From positions 5,487,895-5,551,894 of the forward strand of contig OZ038320.1 in NCBI GenBank assembly GCA_964035795.1: a DNA stretch of 64,000 nucleotides, in the 5' to 3' direction. The stretch comes from Pterobdella sp. o SKG-2022 (taxonomy: Eukaryota > Annelida > Clitellata > Hirudinida > Piscicolidae). How positions within the stretch are numbered: the stretch's first letter is position 1; each line of letters starts with the position of its first letter. A program made the position numbers and the translations under genes. The notes below the pieces were generated by a model. It did not search any database. It was not told the DNA's origin and saw only the letters and a list, made by a program, of their open reading frames with translations. Positions 23,601 to 35,845 of this stretch are shown one piece after another.

Positions 23601-24102
23601 TTATAATATAGGGATATTTTCATATATTTATCTTACTTTAATAAAATATAAATATATTTAGTTATATTTTTTATTTATTTATCGTTCATTCTATATAGTT
23701 ATTTAATTATTTTTTGAATAATGCTTCGATTCATAATGATATTTTATTTTCTATTAAACTTATTTTAAACATATTGTCAGTTATAGCCGGTTATCATTGT
23801 TATTATACAATATATTTCTCAACCGTTTCAAATACTTATTCAAAACCTATTCTTTTGTATTATTATGCATATAAATAAAAACTATTATGAACTTTTGAGC
23901 TGTGTCTATACGTGAAACTATGACATATCTAACAATTGCTTGAGTACTAGCTTTTCTTATTTGAATGTACGCTTTAAAATTATCATCTGTTGCCACTTTT
24001 AAGAACATTCAATGTAGGATCAAGTGAAAAAAACAAGCGGATTTAAAACTTTGTAATTAAAAAAAGTGAAGTTATCAGTTTGTTGATTGTTCACAAAAGA
24101 AA
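20617..24102. other. Intergenic, FEM1 3' flank to transporter 5' flank
   Basis: A candidate polyadenylation signal AATAAA lies at about 21130. The rest is AT-rich with no recognised gene. One 40-codon open segment follows an acceptor-like TTTTTCAG near 22133 (contains ESLLRRSNYGCNAEKVFKPF), but it has no partner exon and I do not call it a gene. Confidence 0.5.
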
Positions 24103-26156
24103 ATGTTGAAAGGACTTTTGAAAGCTGTTTCTCGTAGAAAATTCTTAAATAAAAATGTTTTGGATACAGAACTAAAACGATGTCTGAATCTTTTTGACTT
24201 GGTCATGTTTGGGTATGGAGGTATGATAGGATCAGGAATTTTTGTCGTTACAGGCACTTTAACGAAACACATTGCTGGTCCAGCCATCGTTCTATCATTC
24301 TTTATTGCAGGCTTTGCATCATTTCTCTCAGCACTGTGTTACGCAGAACTGGGTGCCTTGTACCCAAAAGCAGGCTTTGCTTACTTATATACGTACTTTA
24401 TTACTGGAGAACTGGTAGCGTTCAGGATCGGCTGGACTATGTTACTAGAATGACTTATCGCAACCGCTGCAGTGTCTAAAGCTATCAGTGGTTCTTTAGA
24501 CTCTTTGCTCAATGGGGCAATCAAAAATTTCATTATAGAATACATTGGAAGGATAGATATACCTTTGTGCGCTGACTATCCAGATTTCATGGCTGTATTT
24601 TATATTCTTTTATGGTCTATAGTCATAGCATTAGGAGCTAAAGTTTCTTCGGTTTTCAACAGCATATTCACACTGAGTAACATATGTCTATTTCTTTTTA
24701 TAGTGGGATTTGGTTTATATTTGGCAGATTTCAAATATTGGACTAGCGATGGCATGAACAGTTTCATGCCTCATGGCTTCTCAGAGGTTCTTACCGCCTC
24801 GGCTTTGTCTTTCTACTCATACTCTGGGTTTGAAGTCATTTCAACGGCAGCAGAAGAAGCAAAGAACCCAACAAGAGATATCCCATTAGCTTTAGTGATT
24901 AGTATTGTTTCCAGCTGCATACTTTTTATAGCAGTTTCAGGTTCCTTAAGTCTTTTGGTGCCATTGGATGCAATAGACATTGTAGCTCCGTTCCCAAATG
25001 CTTTTAAATTTCATCATTACATATTGATTAAGAAAATCATATCTCTTTTAACAATGATTGGAATTTCAGTTTCTCTGGTGAGTATGATATACACACTTAA
25101 TCGTACTATGTACGCCATAGCTGAAGATGGTTTACTGTTCTCTCAATTGTCTTATGTCAACTCAAAAACAAAAACACCGTTGGTTTCTATTTTAGTTGGA
25201 TCGATTTTAACATCTTTGTTAGCTCTACTTGTGAGTTTTGAGGTTTTAGTTCATTTATACTCCATAGGAGCTCTTTTAGCCATTATTTTTGTCTCATTGA
25301 ATCTTTTAAGTCTGCGCTACTCACCCAAAGAAAACCGGTCTCAACACTTTAATGCCAACTCAATTTTGCTCACGTCTCCAACTCAACTGAATAAAACTGA
25401 TGACCATATGTCAAATAATGAAACTTCATCAAATTCCAACCATTTAAATTATTGCCCAATAGGCACTCTCAAACACCCATTTTTTTCTCTTTTTTGTACT
25501 AAAACCTTGTCACAGAGAAACGTCGGTATGATGGGAGGAATCGGTATTGTATTTTCCAACTTCGGCGTCTTTCTAATAGTTCTAAACGCTAAAGATAGTT
25601 TGGTTGAAGGGGTTTGGTGGGTTGTGATCTTGATGGTTATATTCCTTGTGAGCTTCTTAGGCTTTTTTCTACTTCTTTTCATGCATCAACACAAAACCAC
25701 ATCTGACACGTTTCAAGTATGTATTGATTTTATATAGTTCGATAAAATTTTTTTCATATGAAAATTCAATAATTTATTCAACTTAATTTTGAAAATGTAT
25801 TTTTTGTTTTGAAGATACCATTTGTCCCTTTCACTCCAGTCTTGTGCAATGTAATCAACATTTATCTAGTTCTCAGCCTTCAACTTTATACTTGGATTCG
25901 ACTGGGCGTATGGCTTGCTATTGGTAGAAGCGATCAATGATAATGATTGTATTGAATTAAATCCAAATTTCCTAGTTGAATCATAGTTAAAAATTAATTT
26001 CTCTTCATTATAAACACAGGTTTGTTAATCTACTTTGCATATGGGATAAGAAATAGTAAAGTGGGCCTGCAAAAAACCTCTGCAAACTCACCAATGAACT
26101 ACGCTGCTTTAAATAATGATGGAACATCTTCGGCTGTAACTAAAGATCAAAGTTGA
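24103..26156 (+). CDS. Cationic amino acid transporter (SLC7 CAT group) with one in-frame TGA
   Basis: A plasma-membrane permease family for arginine, lysine and ornithine. Exons: 24103-25716, 25815-25923, 26020-26156, with phases 0 and 1. The frame runs 619 codons, the normal CAT length, but codon 117 (24451-24453) is TGA. The protein has about 14 hydrophobic segments. Family marks: GYGGMIGSGIFVVTG in helix 1, FASFLSALCYAELGA in helix 2, AAEEAKNPTRDIP, and the C-terminal PFTPVLCN followed by WIRLGVWLAIG and LLIYFAYGIRNS. The TGA falls between LLE and LIATAAVSKA, where relatives have a tyrosine or another aromatic residue. No other lesion is visible in more than 600 codons, so either an assembly or sequencing error, a null allele or a very young pseudogene is likely. 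Some invertebrate CATs have similar exon-poor 5' halves. Confidence 0.9.
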
Positions 26157-27200
26157 ACTTTCTCAATTCTCTATTTATTCTCCACAAAAACATTCATGGT
26201 TTAGATATATATATTCTTTCAACACTATGAGATAAAAATATGGCTTTTGCAATATATGTTTATTTTTAATAATATTCTTTTTCACTTTAACACTAAAAGG
26301 AAATTATGATTATATACTAATCGATTTTAACCACAGTTTTATCCGGTTGCGTAGGTGCATTTAAGAAAGTGTTGAAGAAATGAGCGTACCCACTATCAAA
26401 TAAGTCGCAGAATTAGAGAAGAATTATGCCACACTGACTCAATAGAGTGGAAGTTCACGCTAGCTATAAAAAACAAAACCTTTTTTTCACTGACCAATAG
26501 GATTTAAGCAAGTTCAAACCAGATTTTTGTAATTTGCTATTTCTTCCGCTAAAAAAACATTGTTATGGTTTGATTTTGTTTTGCTATTTCTTATTAATAT
26601 TTTAAAAAATAAACGATGTCATTTAAAGCTTTAAATTGGTCAATTTTTTACAAACTCTGAAAATTGGTCCAAATCTGCTTCAATCCTATTGGTCAGTGAA
26701 AAAAACATTTTGTTTTCTATAGCAAAAGTAAAGTGCTTTTGACTCAATGCCCGCTTGCTTCAAAGCCCATACTGCAGTAAACCTATATGAAGACATCAAA
26801 GAAAAGCTTAAGAAACAAATGATTTTTTATCCGTAATGAGGAAAGAAACTGAATACAATTAGCTTCTTGAAAGCTTATTGCTGGCAATGAATGCAGAAAG
26901 AATTTTTTCTTGAGTGAAGTCGAAAAGTTTTTAAAAAATTGATGTTTTTTTTTCAATTTTGTCTAAAAAACTGAAAGCTTGAAGTGAATTCAAAAATACA
27001 ATTTCATTATTATTCAAATGAAAACACTTTTTGGAGTTTATTATATTCCACGTAAGATCTTATGGAAAGCTTCGTGCAATAAAATAAATTCTAAAGTTTT
27101 TTTGTTTGAACATTTATGTTTGATTCAAAGAATTAAAATTTTACTATCCATATTTTACTATTTATATTGAAACTTAATTCTTTTATATAGACAATATATG
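26157..27200. other. Intergenic, 3' flank of the transporter
   Basis: AT-rich with no recognised gene. A pair of similar segments near 26480-26520 and 26640-26720 (both with CCTATTGGTCAGTGAAAAA or its complement, and nearby TGCTATTTCTT-like words) forms an imperfect inverted arrangement, suggesting a decayed short mobile element. Confidence 0.35.
27050..27115. repeat. Diverged half copy of the foldback repeat at 53.3 kb
   Basis: The words CGTAAGATCTTATGGAAAGC, TTCGTGCAATAAAATAAATT and TTTTTTTGTTTG follow the order of one arm of the 53325-53494 foldback (GTAAGCTAGCCTTACGAAAA, GCTTCGTG, AATAAATACTTTGTGTTTG) with many changes. Confidence 0.4.
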
Positions 27201-27276
27201 TTGGCTCGCAAAGCTCAGCTGGTAGAGTATTAGACTAATTATCTATAGTTACTGGGCTCGATCCCACCTGAGCCGA
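27201..27276 (+). tRNA. tRNA-Ile(AAT)-like sequence, probably a pseudogene or SINE head
   Basis: The A-box-like part (AGCTCAGCTGGTAGAG) and B-box-like part (GGGCTCGATCCC) are present. TTGGCTC and GAGCCGA at the ends can pair. The anticodon arm is TTAGA-CTAATTA-TCTAT with AAT in the anticodon position. The acceptor to D-stem spacing and the T stem do not fit a canonical tRNA, so function is doubtful. Confidence 0.4.
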
Positions 27277-28271
27277 CAATATATACACAAGAAGTAGCCC
27301 CCTGTGAAACATCTGTTGAGCTAACGAAACTCCAATATGGGGCGACTCAAAGACGATCTAAAAAAATATGGACGATAATGACTCGATTTCACAAATTCTT
27401 GTTTCATCTAGACTCATCATCTGCAAATAACTCTATTCAACTTTGACGCTAAACTAATGATTGTTTAGCTTTTAAAAAATTCTATCACATTTTTTCTCAA
27501 AACCTCAAACACACAAGTTGACTAGTATACAGTCTAATGATTAATTATTAAAAATATAGGTTCCAAAAAAAGAAATGATCTACGAAGTTTCTTATAGTGA
27601 TATATAACTTCAAACTCAAAACTAAAACTGCTGTTAGACCAGATCTTGGAAACAAAACCTGGAATTTCACAAATTCTTAGCGATTTTCAATGTTTGTAAG
27701 ATGTCTAAAAACTATCACTGAAACTTTGGTGAAATAAATAAAAATCTCATTCAACTTTTTTAGTTTTCATATTTATTTTGATTTTATTTCCATATGTAGA
27801 TCATCTTGTCAAGGTTTTCATCTCCACCATCTTTGAATCAACTTTGCCTATTGCATCACTTTTTCAAGTCATTCTAAAAGTTTCATGTTTTTGTGATTCA
27901 TGATCACTTTTTTCAATTTTTATTTCCAAATGATTTAATTCTTTATAAATCGAACCAAAATTTAAATATCTTTCTTTCAATGCATACAGAGCAATATATT
28001 CATTGAAGTAAAAAGATTTATTTCGCTAGGTGATACTTTTTAAGGTATATTCATAATTTATACATCAAAATCAAAAATAAATGCATTTTTTAAGGTGGAA
28101 ATTTTGATTTTTAATGAAATGCTATATAACCATACTTTCAACTAATCAAAAAAAATTCATCTGATCAGAATATCCAGAAGCTTTGAACAAAAAATTTGAG
28201 GCGTCTTTGAAATTCATTTTCTTCATCTTTTATAAACGCTCAATAAGTTACTTTCTATAACTAAAAACATC

Positions 28272-28521
28272 AAATAAGAGGAATTTTTTAATACATTTAT
28301 TGAGAATCGGAAGCTATAATTTTCGATAAGTTTAGCTTTATCATAAAACGTTTGCGGAAAAAATAAAATCGTAACTATGATTATTTAGTGTATCAAAGAA
28401 TTAGTTAATTATTCAAAAAAACAGAAGTTATTTTGATTTCAATGCTATTATTTCAAATAATTAATTGTTCAAGAGTACTTCAAAGAAAAATAATTTTCTA
28501 AATGATGTCACTTTTTATCAA
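28272..28521. repeat. 250-bp dispersed repeat, solo copy
   Basis: This segment is highly similar to 32761-33008 over its whole length. Both begin AAATAAGAG, share ATAATTTTCGATAAGTTTAG and a long block that is nearly identical through TTCAAGAGTACTTCAAAG, and end at CACTTTTTATCAA. The other copy is the immediate 3' flank of a Penelope-like element. This one has no element body next to it. Confidence 0.85.
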
Positions 28522-29428
28522 TTTTTAAAATATTTTAAAAATTTAAATATTACAATAAAAAATTTATAATTCAAAAAGAAATTATTTCATATACGGTGGA
28601 AAACTTTTTGTTGTAGAGAAAAAGATTTGAAACAAAAGCAAAAAGGCTTGATGAGAATTGTCTGAAAGCTACAGTGAAAGTCGAAACTAAAATTTCAAGC
28701 ATTTTCATCGAAAATGGAAAGCTCAATCTGAAATATTTTTTCCAAAAATATTTGAAAAAAAAATGATAAGTAGTTTTTCACGGCAGATGAAGTGTATTTT
28801 TATTTATTTAACCTCAGCAACTAAATAAGTATGTAAGTAAAAGAGAGTTTAAACAGCGCTTGGTACTGCTGCACTGAGATGGTTACCCAGATGTGAAACT
28901 AAATAAAAAAATTATTTCATTTTTAAAATGTGATAAGATTTATTTAAAATTTCATTCTTGTGGTTAGCTACATAATATTGAGTGATTTCACTAGTTATAT
29001 AACTTCAGACTTGTAAGAAATTCATTATTAATTCAAAACTAAAACGAATTATAAATAGAATAGATAATTTTTGTTTCAAGTTTGACATCATCAAGTAAGT
29101 TACAATGGAAAAAATTTTGGAAACAGATTTGTAAAGACCCTCTTGATCTGAGTGAAAAATTCAGTTGCATAATAAATGTTTTAAAAAGTCCCATTTTGGT
29201 GAAAAAAAACGCTCTATAAAAAGTTTTGATTGATTAAGCATGATTTTATTTCTTTTAAGATGCCGTTCAAGCTTTCTATAGATCTCATTTGGTTGTAACT
29301 ATTTGCTAAAAATATTTGATATGAGTATAAGTGAGCATAAATACTTTATATCACGCACGTACGCATCGTCTTCGAATTTGAAAAAGAAATTTTTCTAAAT
29401 CTAATTTAATTTTTTTTTAAATTTTCAG

Positions 29429-29476
29429 ATAAGACTTCCGCATATTACCCATCGTCATCGATGGCATCTGCCACTG
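29429..29476 (+). other. Candidate orphan micro-exon
   Basis: A 48-bp open segment lies between a good acceptor (pyrimidine tract plus TTTTCAG) and a donor (GTATATG), phase 1 to phase 1. It codes for a serine-rich peptide (KTSAYYPSSSMASAT) and is much less AT-rich than its surroundings. No partner exon is certain, so this could be chance or part of an unrecognised plus-strand gene. Confidence 0.25.
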
Positions 29477-30724
29477 GTATATGAGTTTGAAAATTCAATT
29501 ATAAAGGTTTAGGTAGAGATAAAAATAGAAAAAATATTATTTTCATCTATCAAAACTCATGTTTCATTCAATTGAAACCATTTTGTTATACTCTCTATGT
29601 TTTGTTGTTTTCACCATGCAAAATATAGTGAAAAACTTATTCATAACTATATTTAAATGTTTGAAACAGCTCTTTAAAAGAATTTTTATAGCCTTGTTCT
29701 TTAATAAAGTCTAATAAAACTAGACAATGAATAGAATTATTTTTGAAACAGGAAAAAAAATATTGTCTTAAAACTTGGTCATATGGACAAATGAAAATTT
29801 TAACAATATCAGTAAAGGGTTGATTATATAGAAAAAAACATGAAAAACAAGCGAAATAATATAAATGAAGCAATGATTTGAACTTGATTGAATAAAACTA
29901 TGCATAGTTGGTTCAGTCGACCATAACATCAATCTATATTCATTAACATTCATTTGCCTACTGGATCAAAAATCAAAATTTTTTGTTAAGTTTAGTTTGA
30001 TAGTCTCATAAAGTTTTTTTGTCGCAACTTGAGTTCAAATTTAGAAAATATATTTTTAAATATTTTTTCATAAAAAGGTCTCAGTTTTTTATTCATTAGT
30101 ATTGGTTGATTAATTGTAGGACTTTAATTGCTAATTTAAATCACATCAAAGTCAAAATGGCTCAATAGCTCTTACAAAAAATCACGTTTTGTTTGATAGA
30201 AGCGTTCAAATGTTAGAAAACCAAAATTTTTTTTTTATCGATTGAGAACTTATTTTTTAAAATCTCAAAAAGTTTAAAATTATTCAAAAGAAAACTTTTA
30301 GATCTATATTAAATTCTTTCAAAAGCTTAAAAAAATTCATGTGAAAATTGGAGATGTTCAAAAATTTTTTATAAAAATTTCGAAAATATTGTCCTGGTTT
30401 TATGAGCTGTGAGATAAGCACAGAACCCTCTAAGAATCTGAACGACCATCGAGGAAAGGATTTAAAAGTTTTTTATTATGAATTATTTATTTCAAAAATT
30501 AACTTTGAGAATGTCAATGGTTTAATTGCTATTTTCTTCGAGTTTCGGAGATTATTTATAAGAATGAAATATGTGAAAAAAACATAATACCAATTTAAAA
30601 TAAATTTGCAAATAAAAACAAACTGAAAAAATAACACGAAAAAATAATTGAATAGTATATAAAAAATATTTTGAAAAATTAACAAAAAAAACAAGAAAAA
30701 CCATTTTTAGAAAAAAAAATGGAA

Positions 30725-30825
30725 AAAATGCTTGAACCACCTAAGAGAATGGCAGCAACGTTTTCTGGAATCATTAGAAGAAGTAGAAACGGTTGCCATC
30801 CATCATTGCGTGTCCAATCTCTCTA
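30725..30825 (+). other. Unassigned coding-like segment
   Basis: One frame reads LREWQQRFLESLEEVETVAI followed by HHCVSNLSN, which looks like real protein rather than random AT-rich sequence, with an acceptor-like TTTTTAG upstream at about 30703. I do not recognise it. It lies just before a minus-strand LINE fragment and may be part of an unidentified mobile element or an isolated exon. Confidence 0.25.
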
Positions 30826-30984
30826 ATATATTGCTATTGTTATTCTTTTTATTGTGAATAACTCTTGTTTTCCAATATTCTTTTGATTTTTTAATTATCT
30901 TGACAAAAAAATCAAACAATATTAATGGTTTCCAGCAGTTATTTTTTAGTATTTTAAATTAAATTTTTTTACAAAAATCCCAAT

Positions 30985-31215
30985 GAAATCTCCTAGAAAC
31001 GTTTTTGTGGCACCTCTTGTACTCTTTTTAGGCCAGCTTCTCACATTCGCAGATTATGTGTTGAACGGTTCCCTCATTGTTTCCGCACATCCTACACAGT
31101 GTTTTATCTATGTGTAATTTTAAATAGTTGGTTCTCAAGGCTTTCTTTTGAGCAGCACCACGAAGTGACTCAGTTTGGGCTTTTAAATCGCCTTCATTAG
31201 CTTATTCTAACTTAA
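30985..31215 (-). mobile_element. Fragment of a REL-endonuclease type LINE
   Basis: The minus strand reads KAQTESLRGAAQKKALRTNY, then the zinc-finger part CRMCGNNEGTVQHIICEC and KEYKRCHKN, matching the region just upstream of the endonuclease in R2/NeSL-like elements. It corresponds to the same protein zone as the fragment at 7.7-8.65 kb but is a different, clearly diverged family. There is a stop within the block, and flanking parts are lost. Confidence 0.7.
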
Positions 31216-31987
31216 TGATTTGCCCCTCTTCGCCGACATATCTCTGAAGAATTGCCAATACTTTACTTTCCATTCAATTTTTTGTTCGTTCAAACTGGAT
31301 CTTTTCTCAAATCTTTTACTTTGCCAATTTTTAGAGCTTGCAAATCATTTCTAACTGCACAAAAGTTTTTAATGTTTTTTTTTTGGATATATCCTTTAAG
31401 GCTGATTCTTGCCGAAGTAAAAACATCAAAATTTTTTAGTCTACATTTCCCTTCTTTTCTGTGTATATATATCTTAGCTACATCGTTTTTTTGGTGTAGT
31501 CATTATGTATTATAATCACACACAGCACATCTTGTTACCACACAAACACAGCTCCCAGACCTACCACCACCAGTTTACAATGGCATGCTCAACATTTTGA
31601 ACCTTGTTGTTCTCGTCTACATTTTATGTTGAATTTCTAATTCACTTTCTGTTTTCAATATTTTTCACGTTTCAGTTTCCTTTTTATGTAGTGCCCTTCA
31701 TTTTTGAAGTTTTTGTTATAAGTTATTATATCGAAAAGAGAACTTTTTTTGGGAATGGAACTTCAGTTTAATATCAAGTTTTTGGATACTTTTATTGAAA
31801 CTATCTGTATGGATATTTTTACATTCAGATTTTTTTGTACCTTCAAGAATAAATTGATTAGAATTGAAACCGAAAATTGAATGAGTTGGAAAAAGCTTCG
31901 AATCTTGTGATGAAAATAAAAATTCTATTAAAACTGTATAAACTTTGTATAATCGAATGAAAATTTCAGCGTAGTAGCGCTCCATGC

Positions 31988-32045
31988 AACCTCTCTATTT
32001 TGCAACCAAAACCCCAGTTAGTGGTGAACTAATGGTCGAGCTACT
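31988..32045. repeat. Copy 1 of a short dispersed repeat with an AAACCCCA core
   Basis: The core TATTTTGCAACCAAAACCCC, followed by AGTTAGTGGTGAACTAATGG, recurs with changes at 41.40 kb and 49.21 kb in the same orientation. Sequence outside the 45-60 bp core is not clearly shared. Confidence 0.5.
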
Positions 32046-32760
32046 TCAAATTAAAATATTAATGGTGAAATACTGAAAAAAAAGAGTAAAAAGTTTGAAT
32101 GTGAAGAGGTTGTTTGGAAAAAATTTCTATCAGCACAGTGTCATTTTTGTGTCGAACTAATAATTAATAAAACAATGATAAATTACTGAAATAAAAAATT
32201 AACAACAAAAAAAATACTGAAAATAGCAAACCACACTTAATAAAAAATTCTGTGCTAGAAAATTTAGTTTAGATCAATTAATTGCCCGTAAGTGTATGAA
32301 TTCAATAGTAGCGTTGTTGTGGATGGTGTTGTTGTTGCCATTGTTTTTGGTGTTGTTTGTCATTGTTGATGGTTTTGTTGTCATCGTTGTTGACTAGATT
32401 TTAACTTGCATTGGTTTATGAGTTTTGTTTTCAATTCTTTTAATCAAAATTCTTTGCTTTTTTTAAATTTAGCTGTCTTAATTTTTAATCACTTTTATCA
32501 ATGTAGTTTCAATAATTTAATTTGTGTTAGTTTTTCTATTTATATTATTTTTATTAAATTAATAATTTTATTAATTATACATTTTCATTTATATCGTTTC
32601 GTCTAATTTTAATAATTACATCCTTCATATTTGTTTTAAATTCCTTGTTCAACCAATTATTGTGTAGCCCCTTCCTTTTCCAACAAAAACCCAAAATCTC
32701 TTTGAACAATTTTTTTTAAATTTTAAAATAGAAGTTTTTAAATTTTGCAACTAAAATATT

Positions 32761-33008
32761 AAATAAGAGAAATTTTAATACATTTATTGAAAACCCAAAG
32801 CTATAATTTTCGATAAGTTTAGCTTTATCACAAAACGTTAGCGAAAAAAATAAAATTGTAACTATGGTTATATAGTGTATCAAAGGATTAGTTAATTATT
32901 CAAAAAAACAGAAGTTATTTTGATTTCAATGCTATTATTTCAAATAATTAATTGTTCAAGAGTACTTCAAAGAAAAATAATTTTCTAAACGATGTCACTT
33001 TTTATCAA
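32761..33008. repeat. 250-bp repeat forming the 3' flank of the Penelope-like element
   Basis: Nearly identical to 28272-28521. Its right edge (33008) lies 13 bases from the stop codon of the Penelope-like reading frame on the minus strand (33022-33024), so it may be the element's 3' untranslated or terminal-repeat sequence. Confidence 0.8.
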
Positions 33009-33021
33009 GAGAAATTAATCT

Positions 33022-33995
33022 CTATGTCCCTCTTCGGTGATTGCCCCGTTCAATTTTTTTAAAATCCTTTAATATTGGATCCCAGGCATTAGTATTAACT
33101 ATGAGTTGTGGGTCATTATAGCCATTGAAAACAGAATTGTGCTTTTTTATTTCAAGGCTCTCCCTCACCAAGAGATTTTTTTTCAATTTCTAAAATTTCA
33201 GAAGACTCCAAGTTAATTTTTCCATGGGTACAATAGCGATCATGTTTGCTAATCCCCGATATTCTGAGTCAGCCTTTTTTGATTCAACATCAGACCTGCG
33301 TTGCTTCATTCGGGTTTTTATACTCACTTGTTTGGCCAATATACGCTTTATTCATATCACAAGGGCATGTTAATTTGTAAACTCCTTTTTGGTCTATTTT
33401 TTTATGTTTTGATTTATTAAATGAGCATAGTATGTCTTCTAATTTGGGCCCAAAGGGGCCATGGAAGGAAATATTTTGTTTTATGAAAATTTTTTTAAGT
33501 TGTTTATTCAAATGTGGAATGTAAAGAATAGAAACCCATGATGTGACTTTTTCGTTGGTTTGTTTTATTTTCATCCTTCTTTAAAGCAACTTTTGTTTTT
33601 AAGCTTTTTAGTCTATCCTTATAATTTGTTTTTTTAGATATTGTTAGTTTCTTTGGCGTGTAGGTTCTTGTGATATTTTTCTGCTATATCCATTGTCTTC
33701 AAAATTGTTTATGAGGTAGTTGATTTCGTTTTTTAAAAGGCTTTTATTGGAACACAATCTATGGACACAGCATAAAGCTTTTTTGAACACTCTTATCCAA
33801 GTTTTCGGATCTTGGTTGGAGGACGGATTGATGGTGAGTCCCATGTTAGATTGTTTTCTATAAACCGTGGTTTGTAATGTTCCATTGGTTTCTTTTATTA
33901 TAAGTGTGTCCAGAAATGGTAAGGTATGATCAGTTTCGGTTTCGAAGGTAAACTTTACATTTTCATCGAGGATCCTCAATAAATGTATTAAAAAT
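33022..33995 (-). mobile_element. Penelope-like retroelement, 5'-truncated, with GIY-YIG endonuclease
   Basis: The minus strand codes for the end of a Penelope-type reverse transcriptase (TFETETDHTLPFLDTLIIK, TTVYRKQSNMG, then a HRLCSNKSLL-like thumb region), a linker, and the GIY-YIG endonuclease (GVYKLTCPCDMNKAYIGQTS). It continues in a shifted frame to the conserved end (RESLEIKKHNSVFNGYNDP, then TNAWDPIL and a stop at 33022-33024). At least two frame breaks (near 33600 and 33320) and loss of the RT catalytic core show it is inactive. The family combines RT with GIY-YIG, which is distinct from LINEs and LTR elements. Confidence 0.88.
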
Positions 33996-35069
33996 TCTCT
34001 TATTTGATGTTTTTCGTTACAAAATAATCAAGAATGTATAAATACTCAAAAAAAAACGGCATTTCTAATGAATATATTTAAAATAAATAGTTTTTTTTTG
34101 CTGGAATCTCAATTGAAACTAAATTTTTCTATGAATTATCAGTATAATTTGAATTTTAAAACATTTTTTTCACCCATAATTCCATAAACTCACGTATAGA
34201 TTTTTTAATATATTTCAAAATAATATTTCCTCGTTTAACAAATTTTATTTTTTCTAATAACAAATAATTAACTTAGCACATAAGCTCATGAGTATATTAT
34301 TGCACGAAACCGGTTTTCAAAGAAACCATTATCATGCGCTTAGTATATCACATTATTGTTGGCAGAGTAATATTTTAATAACATTAATTAATTAAATAAA
34401 TAAATATTTATTAAAATAATAATTTTGTTTGAAAAATGGATATTAAAATTGATTCATCATATGTCACCAAATGAACTAATGCAATTCAAGTTTCATCAAA
34501 AACGAACCTTAAAAATATTTCTTCTATCGTGACCATTTTCACAAAACAACATATAACCTTAAAAAAAATAATTTTATCAAAAATGCACCAATTAAAAGAA
34601 GCCATTTCTAAAAATAACCCTCTTGTTAACATCACACTTGCTTACGTCATAGCCTGCCTCCAAATGGCTTGTTGATATTTCACAATTGCTTCTACTGTCT
34701 GCATAAAAAGATTACAAGGGTGTTTATTGTCTTATCAATATTATTATTGCGGTGTGCAATTGGTATTGACTGTTGAAGGGGATGGGTGATGCATTTAACA
34801 GATATTTTTCAAAGTTTAAAAAAACTAGAACTAATAACACAAAACCTTAGTAAAAATAAAAACATAAAAAAACAAAAAGTCAAAAAAATAAAATCTGAAA
34901 AATTCTTTCAATAGCAGTTCAAAATAATAAAATTTTAAAAAAATAAATATTTCAAAAATTAATAAAAAATAAGCGAAAAAAATGTGGAAAACTTCCACAT
35001 CTGTACAACATGCCTACGTACACACTGCCCAAAATAGATCTTTATACTGTTGTACATTTCTTTGCTATT

Positions 35070-35515
35070 CACTTGTTTGATTCTTATTATTATTTTTTTA
35101 TTATTATTATTGTTGTTTTTTTTTTATTATTTTTATTTGTTGTTATTATTATTATTATTGTTTTGTTATTATTGTTTAATTTTTATTTTTCTGTTTTTTT
35201 AATTTTATTATCTTTTTTTTAATTTTTGTTATTTTTTAATTTTTATTATTTTTTAATTTTTATTATTTTGTTATTATTATTATTTTTTTATTTTTATCAT
35301 TTTTTTATTTTTATTATTTTTTTATTTTTATTATTATTTTATTATTATTTTTTTTATTTTTATTATTTTATTATTTTTATTATTTTTTTTTTATTTTTTT
35401 GTTGTTTTATTTTATTTTTTTAGGTTTTCAATATTGTTTTATCGCGTTTTTCCTTATTATCCTTTTTTTATGCTTTTTCATTAAGTGTTTAGTTTTTTTT
35501 TTTCTTTACTCATTT
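35070..35515. repeat. T-rich low-complexity tract
   Basis: About 450 bases of TTTTTATTATT-type sequence, almost without G or C on the plus strand. Apparent ORFs here code only for Phe, Leu, Ile and Tyr runs and are not genes. Confidence 0.8.
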
Positions 35516-35845
35516 TTGAAAAATTAGTTTATTCATTACATTATCGAATTGAATTATTTATTTTAATATAAAAATAAATTATTTTTTCTTAAAATTATTT
35601 AATTATGTTTTTATTAATTTTATTATTTCTCTATTGAGTCATCAACTTGATGTATTTTAATAATTTCCAATGATTTTATATTATTTATTATATTTTTCTA
35701 TATTATCACCAATCATCATATATTATCATCAATACTATGTTTTTTTTTCTATTTTTTTTCAATAAAAATCAAAATCAAACCGAACAATAAACACAAATAG
35801 CTAAATTTTTCACTTGTATTTCCATAATTTTTTTTAATAAATTAT

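Noticed and set aside
24451..24453. Selenocysteine reading of the TGA in the transporter
   Set aside because: CAT transporters are not known selenoproteins, the position is not catalytic, and I cannot see a convincing SECIS element.
35010..35423. Hydrophobic 65-70 codon ORFs that look like membrane peptides
   Set aside because: They lie in T-rich low-complexity DNA, where Phe/Leu/Ile codons are forced by composition.
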